A stretch of 64,000 nucleotides of DNA from Bifidobacterium catenulatum DSM 16992 = JCM 1194 = LMG 11043 (GCF_001025195.1 NZ_AP012325.1:868001-932000), one strand, 5' to 3'; positions 1 through 8,682 are shown, counted from the stretch's first letter. Numbers and translations: made by a program. Notes: a model not told the origin generated them from the sequence alone.

Positions 1-150
1 GGCAAGAAATGGCGTCTAATTGTTGACACGCATAATCCAAAGGGGCCAGAACTCAATTATGAGGCTGGTTTTGCGATTACTGCGCAATCAAGAAGCTTCC
101 TGCTGTTGATGAGCGACAAGAAGCCGTCCAACGGACATTACAATTTCTGA
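1..150 (+). CDS. C-terminal fragment of an unidentified protein (cut by window edge)
   Basis: An open frame runs from the first base to a TGA at 148-150 and encodes 49 residues ending in GHYNF. The start lies outside the window. The residues (for example WRLIVDTHNPKGPELNYEAG) look like ordinary globular protein, but I do not recognise the family. It converges with the membrane-protein gene on the other strand, leaving only 34 bases between the two stops. It could be a real gene tail or a chance open frame; the short visible length limits confidence. Confidence 0.4.
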   Translation, partial: GKKWRLIVDTHNPKGPELNYEAGFAITAQSRSFLLLMSDKKPSNGHYNF

Positions 151-184
151 TTGTTTTTTCGACGCTGTTTTCCAGCTACGTTTT

Positions 185-1354
185 TTAGACTTCCGAAGCA
201 AGCCGGGAAACAGTGTCGGGAACGGTTTCGCTGACTTCCGCAAGATCCTCGACGGAGCGGGGCCTCTCGGATTGTGCCAGTACCAGCTGCGTCTGCACGC
301 GGTCCGCTTCGATGGCGGCAATCTGACGCGAGAAAATGATGAACCAGCCAAGGAACATCATGCCGGCCAACGCCTCCACGTTCGTCAGCGTGTTATGCCC
401 GCTCAGCCATTGGAATCCGGCATAAGCGCCAATCACAATCGCAAGATCGGAAACCACGTATACGATCTTTGAAAGTTGCGGGGCAAGCCAAGGCAGGGCA
501 ATCATCAGCACGCTCATCAAACATGGCAGGCCGCGGGCGAACACGTTGTGCAAAATCGGATGCGGCGTGTAACGGAACATGCCGATGCCTACGAAGGCGA
601 TGCCGGCCAACGCCAACATGATCGACAGCAGCAGAATCCTTGTACGGAAATGCTTCGGCGTTTCATTGATGGAGTTGGAATCCAGATACTGCAATTGCAG
701 ACGATACGTGGTGATGAGCTCGGAAACGGCGAAATAGCTGATGATTACAATGCAGATGCCCGCGAGCATCAGCGTCGAATTGAACATACGTGCGGCGAAC
801 GTCGTACGGTCGCCCAGTTGGGAGAAATTATTGTTGTACCAATATGGATCGTCGGACGTCAATCCTGCGATGCTCACGCCAGACACCACGAAAAACGGCA
901 GTAGGGAAGCGATCGTTTTGGCGTTCATAAGTTCCGCCTGTACGAAAGTGATATAGCCTACAACGCCTGCGATGGCCGCGCATAGGATCGGCAGATAGCC
1001 TTTCAGCGTGCGGATGCCCATCATGTTGTTGATGATGGACAACATCATGAACGACATGACGAAAATGGTCGAGGCATACACCACGGAAAGCGCGAGGATC
1101 TCGAAAATACGACGGACAGGAATAGTCCAACCATGTTTGAGCGTCAACGAGCGTGATTTTCGTGCATAACCCAGACTGAATGATATAACACCGCATCCTG
1201 CCACGATTCCCGAGCAGACAGTGAACAGTCGTTGCGTGACACGCCAAATGGCGGGAGCGAACTGCGTGTAAGCGTTCATGACAAACCAAGCGATGATGGC
1301 GCATATTACAAAGGAGATAATGCCCGATGATTCAGCCTGCTGATGACGTCCCAT
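185..1354 (-). CDS. Polytopic membrane protein, DUF998-like
   Basis: A 389-residue protein with about ten hydrophobic segments spread over residues 10-345 and a polar C-terminal tail rich in Glu, Ser and Arg. The middle part (SQLGDRTTFAARMFNSTLML, followed by a transmembrane helix) resembles the FN-containing core of DUF998-type integral membrane proteins; that assignment rests on pattern only. The ATG at 1354 has a good ribosome-binding site (GGGAGAG, six bases upstream). It is an inner-membrane protein of unknown function, transcribed away from the tRNA-Pro gene, and its composition is like the chromosomal backbone. It marks the left, non-mobile side of the tRNA-Pro integration array. Confidence 0.7.
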   Translation of the reverse strand: MGRHQQAESSGIISFVICAIIAWFVMNAYTQFAPAIWRVTQRLFTVCSGIVAGCGVISFSLGYARKSRSLTLKHGWTIPVRRIFEILALSVVYASTIFVMSFMMLSIINNMMGIRTLKGYLPILCAAIAGVVGYITFVQAELMNAKTIASLLPFFVVSGVSIAGLTSDDPYWYNNNFSQLGDRTTFAARMFNSTLMLAGICIVIISYFAVSELITTYRLQLQYLDSNSINETPKHFRTRILLLSIMLALAGIAFVGIGMFRYTPHPILHNVFARGLPCLMSVLMIALPWLAPQLSKIVYVVSDLAIVIGAYAGFQWLSGHNTLTNVEALAGMMFLGWFIIFSRQIAAIEADRVQTQLVLAQSERPRSVEDLAEVSETVPDTVSRLASEV

Positions 1355-1474
1355 GCCACTCTCCCTTCCGAAACGCTATTGTAAGCCTGTCGTTGTCCAA
1401 CCATACGCTATAATAGAAACTCGTGTTCACATGATGCGATTCCGCGATGCGGGTTCGCTGAAAGCGAGCAGGAA

Positions 1475-1548
1475 CGGGCTGTAGCGCAGTTTGGTAGCGC
1501 GTCTGCTTTGGGAGCAGAATGTCGCAGGTTCAAATCCTGTCAGCCCGA
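1475..1548 (+). tRNA. tRNA-Pro (anticodon TGG)
   Basis: The acceptor arms CGGGCTG (1475-1481) and CAGCCCG (1541-1547) pair perfectly, with discriminator A at 1548. The D-arm (GCGC..GCGC), an anticodon stem TCTGC/GCAGA around a loop with TGG, and a T-arm with GGTTCAAATCC are all present. CCA is not encoded as such. The 3' half is repeated three more times downstream, so this gene is the attachment site of the accessory array. The copy here is the only complete one, so the gene should remain functional after integration. Confidence 0.96.
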
Positions 1549-1713
1549 CCCACAGGGGAGATTCGTTGAGATTCCAACGTTTCTCCCTTTTTCATGCCCA
1601 AAAAGTGTATCATTGCCTGTATCATTATTTCCAATAAAGAAGCCCCCGCCAAAATGACGAGGGCAGAAAAGGAATTACTAATCAACGTAATCCCAATATC
1701 GGTCAGTCGATGT
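1515..1713. repeat. att site 1: tRNA-Pro 3' end plus 165 bp flank, repeated at 8484
   Basis: About 199 bp from inside the tRNA (from CAGAATG in the anticodon stem) to 1713 recur at 8484-8682 with only about three mismatches. The repeat covers the T-arm, the acceptor arm, a terminator and about 120 bp that correspond to the 3' flank and last codons of the CRESS rep gene in segment B. It is therefore both an attachment-site duplication and a shared element end. Confidence 0.9.
1556..1592 (+). terminator. Rho-independent terminator after tRNA-Pro
   Basis: A two-part stem, GGGAGA (1556-1561) with TCTCCC (1582-1587) and an inner CGTTG/CAACG, is followed by TTTTT. It sits eight bases past the tRNA and would end its transcript. 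The same structure recurs at 8525-8561. Confidence 0.8.
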
Positions 1714-1816
1714 TCTAATATCATCGATCGGTTACAGAGGTGAGGAATTAACCTTTGTAACCACTTAGATGCACTAATCTGTGCGTGTAGACGAAATAGA
1801 TCATCAAGTTACAGAG

Positions 1817-1891
1817 GTGGCCTTAAAAAAATAACACTAGGCACTCCGTGCCCGCCGAGCGGCTGCACCGCTCAGCGTTTTTTAAGGCCAC
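1817..1891. other. Large inverted repeat, candidate rolling-circle origin
   Basis: The 14-base arms GTGGCCTTAAAAAA (1817-1830) and its complement (1878-1891) are perfect. The loop starts with TAACACTAG (1832-1840) and contains two smaller hairpins, GGCAC/GTGCC and GAGCGG/CCGCTC. The loop-start motif corresponds to TAATACTGG at 10082 in the intact element. CRESS Reps nick a nonanucleotide presented by a hairpin, so this is a reasonable origin candidate; the nick position is inferred, not shown. Confidence 0.5.
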
Positions 1892-2032
1892 CCGCTACGC
1901 GGCTTCATGCACCAGAGAGAAACAACACACAGCACAACCGCACTCACAGACGAAGCACGGGCACACAGAGCTAACGCCTCTCACCACCTCAGTGATTTAT
2001 CTGCAACTTGCGACCTAGGATGACCCGCGATC

Positions 2033-2046
2033 CTCTCTTACGAGAG
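2033..2046. other. Covarying hairpin conserved between two element copies
   Basis: CTCTC-TTAC-GAGAG here corresponds to CTCGC-TTTTC-GCGAG at 10297-10311 within an otherwise similar 130-bp block (1966-2098 versus 10231-10362). The compensating changes keep the stem intact, which suggests that the structure matters, perhaps as part of the origin or a single-strand origin. Confidence 0.5.
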
Positions 2047-2066
2047 TTCGCTCTCATCGCTAGGGT

Positions 2067-2336
2067 CTACGTCACAGAATCACCTCGGCAATCGAGCCAC
2101 GCCCCCATGCACCTGTATCCGCCCATACGCACGGCCATACTGCACATCTCCAAGCACACAGAAGCCTCTACACGGATGGTTTTAAAGATACCTGCCCATT
2201 CACGCAGGAACCAGAGCCATTCCTTACGAGATACCTGAGTGTCATACTCAAGGTTCATAACCAGCTCACCGGTCTCCACATCAGTAAAGATGCCGGCCAG
2301 CGGTTGAACCTTCGCCCAGACGCCAGATACGGCCAA
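2067..2336 (-). CDS. Small unknown protein of the relic element
   Basis: This frame encodes 89 residues from a TTG start, with a convincing protein-like middle (for example GIFTDVETGELVMNLEYDTQ followed by an aromatic, amphipathic stretch WLWFLREWAGIFK). I do not recognise it. The corresponding region in segment B lacks about 200 bp (A 2117-2316), so the frame is absent there. It may be an accessory gene of the small replicon or the tail of a lost gene. The start is uncertain, and a longer frame upstream is possible before the IS end. Confidence 0.4.
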   Translation of the reverse strand: MAVSGVWAKVQPLAGIFTDVETGELVMNLEYDTQVSRKEWLWFLREWAGIFKTIRVEASVCLEMCSMAVRMGGYRCMGAWLDCRGDSVT

Positions 2337-2403
2337 GCCGCAGGACAGTCAAAAGCACCAGCGGATCTCCGAGGAGAAGCAAGAACACGGAGAGTCGTTT
2401 TAA
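2317..2403. repeat. 87-bp block repeated almost exactly at 10384-10470
   Basis: The 87 bases ending in GAGTCGTTTTAA differ at one position between the two copies. On the plus strand the block reads as 28 hydrophilic codons plus TAA (starting QTPDTAKPQ), and the single change is synonymous in that frame. It may be the 3' end of a lost gene or a non-coding element end. The ISL3-type insertion sequence starts immediately after it. Confidence 0.7.
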
Positions 2404-3803
2404 GGCGCTTGTGTTGTTTTCGTGGGTGGTGGTTCGTTGTTGAACCGTTGTGGGAGTAAGAGAAGAGCGCTTTTTGGGTAGGATGTTTAACGACCAAGAA
2501 AAAACACAGCCAAAAAGCGCCTGATGAACAGCATATTCAACCAGCTCCTCAACGTCAAAGGCGTGGTGGTCGAGACCGTGCGGATCGTCGACTCGCCCCT
2601 GCGCCCCGAGCCCGTGCTCGAGGTTCGCGTGCGCCCGCGCAAGGGCATACTCCGATGCTCCCGCTGTGGCAAACGTCGTCATGGTTACGACCAAGGTGGC
2701 GGCGTGCGTCGTTGGCGGCATCAGGATTTCGGCTGCTGGCGGGTCGAACTGGTCGCCATGATGCCGTGCGTCGACTGCCCCGGGTGCGGGGTCGTGGTCG
2801 CGTCCGTGCCGTGGGCGGAACCAGGCAGCCGGTTCACGAGGGATTTCGAGGCGGAGTGCGCGTGGCTGATGACCGTCGCCGACCAGAAGACGGTGAGCGG
2901 TTTCCTGCACGTGGCGTGGAGGACCGCGGGTGACATCGCCCATAGGGTCGCGGATCGTCTCAGGGCCGACATGCCGTCGCCGTTCGACGGCCTCACCGCG
3001 ATCGGCGTGGACGAGACGAGCTACAGGAAGGGCCACACGTACATCACCGTGGTCGTCGACCACGAACGGCGCCGCGTCATCTGGGCGCACGACGGGTACG
3101 GCAGGGACGTGTTCGACCTGTTCTTCCGACAGCTCACCGACGAGCAGAAAGCATCCATCAAAGTGGTGACCGGTGACGGGGCGCGTTGGATCGACTCATG
3201 CGTCAGGGAGCACTGCTCGAACGCCGAACGCGTGCTGGACGGGTTCCACATCGTCAGCTGGATGAGCGACGCGCTCGACAAGGTCCGCGAGCGCCTGTGG
3301 AACCAGGCGCGCCACGAACACGACGAGGAAACGGTCAAGCGCATGCGCGGCGTCAAATACGCGGTACTGAAGAACCCCGGCGATCTGACCGACAGGTAGT
3401 CCGAAGCGTTCGACGCGTTGAGGAACACGGACCCCAAGGGCCAGCTCCACCGTGCCTAGCAACTCAAGGAGCCATTGAGGACCCTGCCTAAGCACCCGCC
3501 CGAACAGGCCAGGGGCGAGTTGAGACACCGGGTGTTCCGGGCCTCGCATTCACGCATACCTGAGATCGTCGAACCGGCGAAGAAGATCTGACGCCGCCGG
3601 CCGGACATCCTCAGGACCATCCAACTCGGCTACTCCAACGCCAGGCTCGAGGCCTTCAACAACAGGACCAAGGTCACCATCCGCATGGCCTACGGCTTCC
3701 ACCACGTCGACAACCTCACCGCCCCGATCACGCTCCGATGCGGTGGACTCGACATCCGACTACCACAACCCACGATCTAACCCACGAAAACAGCAGAAGC
3801 CTC
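2404..3803 (+). mobile_element. ISL3-family insertion sequence, about 1.4 kb
   Basis: The imperfect inverted repeats, GGCGCTTGTGTTGTTTTCG at the left and the complement of CGAAAACAGCAGAAGCCTC at the right, bracket a single transposase frame. No clear 8-bp target duplication flanks it, so one side has probably been rearranged since insertion. It separates the small-replicon relic from a truncated restriction-modification locus, and may have helped delete what lay between them. Confidence 0.7.
2524..3780 (+). pseudogene. ISL3-family transposase, inactivated by nonsense codons
   Basis: One reading frame of about 418 codons encodes an ISL3-type transposase: an N-terminal zinc-binding region (ILRCSRCGKRRHGYD, then CVDCPGCG), the DDE-domain start IGVDETSYRKGH, the second acidic site VVTGDGARWID, and the C-terminal LGYSNARLEAFNN motif. 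The frame is never shifted, but it is broken by TAG at 3397, TAG at 3457 and TGA at 3589. All three can arise by single transitions from CAG, TGG or CGA. The first 291 residues could still be made but lack the last catalytic Glu. Transposition in cis is therefore unlikely unless a full-length relative acts in trans. Confidence 0.85.
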
Positions 3804-3832
3804 TTATTTCTCTACGCACTTCTACTCAAGAC

Positions 3833-3991
3833 ATGGCTCCAAGCGCATACGAATTTGTGCCCATGCCTGATGTCTCGCAGCACTGATCAAACGAGGAGCT
3901 GTTTGATAAGTACAAGCTATCGGCCGAAGAACGGCATCTAATTGATGAAGCTATTCCAGAAATGCAGATGGAGGCTTCCGACAATGCCTGA
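3833..3991 (+). pseudogene. C-terminal remnant of an Eco57I-type DNA methyltransferase
   Basis: Fifty-two codons read FVPMPDVSQH-stop-SNEELFDKYK and end EAIPEMQMEASDNA. This closely matches the usual tail of large Eco57I-like restriction-modification methyltransferases (pattern FVPMPDF..PWTDEELY.KYGLT.EE). One TGG has become TGA. Everything upstream is missing and has been replaced by the ISL3 element. It overlaps the next frame by eight bases, as in an intact operon, so the two once formed one restriction-modification locus. Confidence 0.65.
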
Positions 3992-6500
3992 CAACTTCTT
4001 CCCTGAACGTCCTGACCTCACTCCGACCATTTACGCCTATGCGATTGATGATGCCGGCCATAAAGGTCAGTTGAAGGTAGGCTATACGGATTGCGATGTG
4101 CGTACTCGAATCCTTGAGCAGACGAAGACCGCTCAGGTGAACTTCCGTATCGTGCTGGAGGAAAGCGCGATACGTGACGACGGTTCCGCGTTCGACGACC
4201 ATCCGGTGCACAGGATGCTCGAACAGCGATTCGTACGCACTGGGGCGAATGATTCCGCTGCTCGGTCAAGGATGTACGGGAGGCCATCACAGCTGTCAAG
4301 GAGCGTCGCGGATCCACCACTCAGCGCACGCAGAGCTTCGGCATGCGTCCGGAGCAGCAGCGTGCCGTGAAGAAGACGCAGGAGTACTTTGCGCAGTTCA
4401 AGAAGGATAATCCCGGCAAGGCCCCGCGCTTCCTGTGGAACGCGAAGATGCGTTTCGGCAAGACGTTCACCAGCTACGAGTTCGCCAAGGCGCAGGGCTA
4501 TCAGCGTGTACTGGTGCTGACGTTCAAGCCCGCTGTGGAGAACTCGTGGCGTGAGGACTTGGAATCGCACAAGGATTTCGAGGGGTGGCAGTTCATCTCC
4601 CGCGAGACCACGCAGAACGGAGGCTTGGACTACGAGCACGCCGACAAGAGCCGTCCGATCGTGTGCTTCGGTTCGTTTCAGGACTACTTGGGCAAGAACG
4701 AGGCCGGAGACATCAAGGCGCAGAACGAGTGGGTGCACGAGATCAATTGGGATCTGGTCATCTTCGACGAATACTACTTCGGCGCATGGCGCGACAGCGC
4801 GAGAGAACTGTTCGAGCAGGAGGACAAGTGCGAGCAGAACGACAACATGAACTCGGTCGCGCAGCTGATTGATGAGAGCTTCGAGCAGGGCGATACGGAC
4901 TTCCTGCCAATCACCACGGGCGCGTACCTATTCCTGTCAGGCACGTCGTTCCGCGCGATCGTCAACGGCGAGTTCATCGAAGAACAGATCTTCAACTGGA
5001 CGTATTCCGACGAGCAGCGGGCCAAGGAGAGGTGGAAGCCGGCCCAGGGGAAGAATCCGTACGAATCGCTGCCACGCATGGTGCTGATGACCTATCAGAT
5101 GCCCGATCAGATCCGTGAGATCGCATCCGGCGGTGAGTTCGACGAGTTCGATCTGAACGAGTTCTTCGCCGCGAAGGGTGACGGGGATCAGGCCGAGTTC
5201 AAACATCCAAGCGAGGTACAGAAGTGGCTTGACCTGCTGCGCGGCGGGTTCGCCGAGACGACGGTGGACGAGCTGAAGATGGGCGCGAAGAAGCCGCCCA
5301 TGCCGTACTCCGATAAGCCGGTTGAAGAACATCCTGACGCACAGTTCTGGTCATGCCCTCGGTCGCGTCCTGCTATGCGATGGCGAACATGCTCAGGCAG
5401 CGGCAGAACGTGTTCTACCACGACTACACGGTGAATGTGTGCGCGGGTGCGGAGGCCGGCATCGGTCTGGACGCGCTCGGCCCGGTGCGCAGGTCGATGG
5501 CGGATCCGCTGGAATCGAAAACCATCACCCTGTCGTGCGGCAAGCTGACCACGGGCGTGACCGTCAAGCCGTGGACGGGAATCCTCATGCTGCGTAATCT
5601 CAAGAGTCCGGAGACGTATTTCCAGGCGGCGTTCCGCGTGCAGTCGCCGTGGACGATCGACAACCCGGACGGTCTGCATCCCAACGAGACGCTGATTCTG
5701 AAACGCGAGTGCTACGTGTTCGACTTCGCGCCGACCAGAGCGTTGCGGCAGATCGCGGACTACAGCTGCTCGCTGCATCCCGACGAGACGATCTCGCCTG
5801 AGCAGAGCGTGGGCGAGTTCATCCACTTCCTCCCGGTGCTCGCCTACGACGGCAGCAGCATGAAGCGAGTCAACGCGACCGACGTGCTCGACTGGGCCGC
5901 ATCCGGCACGTCGGCCACGCTGCTCGCCAAGCGCTGGGAGAGTGCACTGCTCGTGAACGTGGACGACCTGACCCTGCGCAAGCTGATGAACAACCAGCGT
6001 GCCATGGATGCGCTTATGAGCATCGAGGGCTTCCGCAGCCTCAATGACGATCTGGAGAAGATCATCAACAAGTCCGACCATCTCAAGGAGATGAAAAGCA
6101 AGGACGAGAAGCCCACGCGCGAGGAAAAGAAGGAGATGAACGCCGAGGAGAAGGAGACCAAGAGCCTTCGCAAGCAGGTGCAGGAAAAGCTCATCAAGTT
6201 TGCCACGCGTATCCCGATCTTCATGTACCTGACGGATTACCGCGAGCAGACCCTGAGGGACGTCATCACCAAGCTGGAGCGGAACTGTTCAAGAAGGTCA
6301 CCGGCCTGACCAAGGACGATTTCGAGCTGCTGCTCAGCCTCAACGTGTTCAACAGCGCCCGCATGAACGACGCCGTGTACAAGTTCAAGCGATACGAGGA
6401 TGACAGCCTCTCCTACGCCGGCATCGACAAACACGAGAACGACGCACAGGTCGGTCCGTTCGACACCGTAATTCCGTCTCAAGAGTTCGAGGAGATGTGA
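3984..6500 (+). pseudogene. GIY-YIG plus superfamily 2 helicase restriction protein, frameshifted
   Basis: Three frames together encode about 830 residues. The N-terminus (TIYAYAIDDAGHKGQLKVGY, DVRTRILEQ) is a GIY-YIG-like nuclease domain. A helicase domain follows, with FLWNAKMRFGKTFTSYE as motif I and LVIFDEYYFGAWRD as motif II, then SGTSFRA. A later part reads VMPSVASCYAMANMLRQRQN. The frame breaks near 4230, several times around 5310-5355 and again near 6285, and a TGG has become TGA at about 4249. It is the translocase/endonuclease partner of the methyltransferase remnant just upstream. With its methyltransferase gone, loss of the nuclease is expected. Confidence 0.8.
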
Positions 6501-6545
6501 GAGGCGTGATTGGTAGTATTGTATCAACAGGAAGGAACATGAAAA

Positions 6546-7622
6546 GTGAAAGCATTTGATACCAGAGCATATAATATTCTGGATTTTAACGAGTGGAATG
6601 AAAATGGACAGCTTATTCTTTCACCAGATTTTCAGAGAAGAGCTGTGTGGAATACAAAAGCTAAATCCTATTTAGTGGATACAGTATTAAGAGGAATGCC
6701 AATGCCGAAGATTATTATCACGCAGGCATTGGTAGATGGCAAGAACGTAAGAACCGTGGTTGATGGGCAACAACGGCTTCGAGCTCTACTGGATTACATC
6801 AATGACGGATTTACGGTCTCTAAGCTACATAATGAGCAATACGGAGGACTGGTGTTTTCCGCATTACCTGATTTCGTTCAGCAAGAAGTATTGCAGTACG
6901 AACTTGGTGTAGACGTCCTGTTTAATCAGAATACAGCAGATATTCTTGATATTTTTTCACGACTTAACACATATTCAGTAAAACTAAATAGTACAGAATT
7001 ACTTAATGCACAGTACCTTGGCGCATTCAAAACATTTGCTCATCAAGTCGCAAGGCAGTACGTCCAATACTGGCTTGATTCCAAGATATTGACAAGCAGC
7101 AATGTAGCAAGAATGAGCGAAGTGGAACTAACTGGCGATTTGCTTATCGCACTGCTTGACGGCATACATGCGAAAAAATCTATACCAGCTTTCTACAAAA
7201 AATACGACGAAATTCCCGAATCAAGCAATGAATACTCAAATATGAGAAATGCGATTGAAGCATTTCATGCAACTATGCAAAATTTGCTAGATATATATGC
7301 TCCAGAGGAAATAGCTTTAACAAATTATAGAAGAGTGCATTTATATTACACACTCTTCTGCGTAATTGCATCAATTCGCACAAACTGCCTGAAGACGAAC
7401 CTTGAAATAGAATCACTGCATTCCATGCCAAACAATAAACTTAGAATCTTTTTTGACAATTTTTCTGCTACATATGACGAAAAAATCGACAGTAAAGAAC
7501 CTTCTTCTGACTGGAATCAGTTTATTCAGGACTCAAGGCGAGCAACTACTGATCAAGCAACACGAATTCGCAGATGGGAATTTATCCTTCGACAATTGAA
7601 AGATTATGCCAACAATGAATGA
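6546..7622 (+). CDS. DUF262 domain protein (GmrSD N-domain-like), defence-related
   Basis: A 358-residue protein. Residues 15-80 carry the DUF262 signature, with SPDFQRRAVWN and the nucleotide-binding DGQQRLRALLDY motif, as in the GmrS half of type IV GmrSD enzymes. It lacks the HNH (DUF1524) half, so it is unlikely to cut DNA alone. A GTG start follows AAGGA by nine bases. The next gene begins inside its last codons, implying translational coupling. Both genes are much richer in A+T than their neighbours, which suggests recent transfer. Pairing of DUF262 proteins with HEPN-type proteins is known from defence islands; a role here as an anti-phage or toxin-like system is inferred. Confidence 0.8.
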   Translation: MKAFDTRAYNILDFNEWNENGQLILSPDFQRRAVWNTKAKSYLVDTVLRGMPMPKIIITQALVDGKNVRTVVDGQQRLRALLDYINDGFTVSKLHNEQYGGLVFSALPDFVQQEVLQYELGVDVLFNQNTADILDIFSRLNTYSVKLNSTELLNAQYLGAFKTFAHQVARQYVQYWLDSKILTSSNVARMSEVELTGDLLIALLDGIHAKKSIPAFYKKYDEIPESSNEYSNMRNAIEAFHATMQNLLDIYAPEEIALTNYRRVHLYYTLFCVIASIRTNCLKTNLEIESLHSMPNNKLRIFFDNFSATYDEKIDSKEPSSDWNQFIQDSRRATTDQATRIRRWEFILRQLKDYANNE

Positions 7623-8286
7623 TTCCGAAAACCTACAGCAGGTCTTCAGCAAGTTTTCGGAAGACTTTAATACACTAGTAAGTTTTCACAACAATCTCCT
7701 CTCTTCGAAAGGGGTAGATGATCAATACAAGGAGCTACTGTTTGAAACGTTATTTTTTCGTCTTTTCCGCTTGTACGAGAATACTATAGGAGATTTCTTT
7801 ATTCAGTATTCTCTTATGGCGAGCAAGCATCCCGACCAATATACTTGCTACATTTCCCCCAAAGATGAAGTACATGCACAAAAGTTACTAGCGGGAGGCT
7901 TAGTGCAGTCCGATGATACCGTTAGATTAGATTGGGCAAAACCTAATCAAGTAAAAACAAAAGCAGAGATTTTTTTCAGTACAGAGAATCCGATATATAT
8001 TGAGTTAGGAGCAAATAGTAATTCCGATATTATCAAATCTGCAGAAGTGATTCGTAATTATATTGCGCATAATAGTCCTGAAAGCAGAAAACGGTTTACA
8101 CGCGTTGCCTCAAGTTTCATCCCATCAGCAAGCCCTGATTCAATTCTTTCCGCGGGAGTATTCCTTATGACCACACCAAAAATTGGATGTTCAAGGAACA
8201 AAGAAATATTTATGTTTTTTGCTAATTCGATTTATAATTTCTTCGATGACATTAAGACATTCTTTGACGAGCAGTCGGAAGAATGA
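7606..8286 (+). CDS. HEPN-like nuclease partner (MAE_28990/MAE_18760 type)
   Basis: A 226-residue protein. It resembles the HEPN-like nucleases that commonly follow DUF262 genes. The clearest element is RNYIAH (an R-x4-H motif) at about residue 149, preceded by a helical region; HEPN RNases use such an R-x4-6-H motif. The ATG at 7606 overlaps the DUF262 stop by 17 bases; an in-frame ATG at 7615 is an alternative. No membrane segments are seen. The likely job is RNA cleavage triggered or held in check by the DUF262 partner, inferred from family knowledge only. The gene looks intact, unlike the rest of segment A. Confidence 0.7.
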   Translation: MPTMNDSENLQQVFSKFSEDFNTLVSFHNNLLSSKGVDDQYKELLFETLFFRLFRLYENTIGDFFIQYSLMASKHPDQYTCYISPKDEVHAQKLLAGGLVQSDDTVRLDWAKPNQVKTKAEIFFSTENPIYIELGANSNSDIIKSAEVIRNYIAHNSPESRKRFTRVASSFIPSASPDSILSAGVFLMTTPKIGCSRNKEIFMFFANSIYNFFDDIKTFFDEQSEE

Positions 8287-8483
8287 TTCACATGTTCGAC
8301 ACGCCGAAGCTTCTCCCCTTCCGCATGCGACAGGGACGGTAACGAGATGGTAACGATGACCGTCACGATGAACCAATCCCAGCCCGGTCAAGCAAACTTT
8401 CCAAAATCCGGAATCCGCTTGATTCCAACGAAAACCAGCTCACCCAAACCCAGCCGGACAAGCCAATCAAACACCCGCCCAAA
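8287..8483. other. Right end of segment A, no gene
   Basis: There is no convincing coding sequence. Short stretches match the right end of segment C (19688-19880): TCGACACGCCGAA, then GTAACGATGACCGTCACGATGAACCAATCCCAGCC (similar at about 19745). The two segments therefore share a terminal sequence next to the att site, as expected for relatives moved by one type of recombinase. Confidence 0.5.
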
Positions 8484-8682
8484 CAGAATGTCGCAGGTTC
8501 AAATCCTGTCAGCCCGACCCACAGGGGAGATTCGTTGAAATTCCAACGTTTCTCCCTTTTTCATGCCCAAAAAGTGTATCATTGCCTGTATCATTATTTC
8601 CAATAAAGAAGCCCCCGCCAAAATGACGAGGGCAGAAAAGGAATTACTAATCAACGTAATTCCAATATCGGTCAGTCAATGT
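8484..8682. repeat. att site 2 with 165 bp flank (copy of 1515-1713)
   Basis: This is the second copy of the tRNA-Pro 3' end and its flank; the 5' half of the tRNA is missing (AAACAGAATG instead of GAGCAGAATG), so it is not a functional tRNA. It forms the junction between segments A and B, and its far end runs into the last codons of the rep gene. Confidence 0.9.
8525..8561. terminator. Second copy of the tRNA-Pro terminator
   Basis: The same nested hairpin with a T-run as at 1556-1592, carried along in the att repeat. On the plus strand it would stop read-through from the HEPN gene. Confidence 0.6.

Larger units (their letters stand above)
1713..2066. other. Origin region of a rep-deleted CRESS-type element (relic copy)
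   Basis: This stretch aligns in order with the region upstream of the intact rep gene at 9949-10362: a shared CTAATATCA start, GTTACA/TGTAAC motifs (1731, 1756, 1809), an imperfect CACTAAT inverted repeat (1769), the motif AATAACACTAGGCA (1830) and the block around the covarying hairpin at 2033. The last codons of a rep-like frame (1700-1712) are joined directly to it, so about 1.2 kb containing rep appears to have been removed. No other gene is visible here. Confidence 0.65.

Noticed and set aside
1530-1724. 64-codon minus-strand frame over att copy 1
   Set aside because: It covers the tRNA end and terminator, and only its far end corresponds to leftover rep codons.
8347-8538. Plus-strand frame crossing att copy 2
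   Set aside because: It reads through the att repeat and has no ribosome-binding site.
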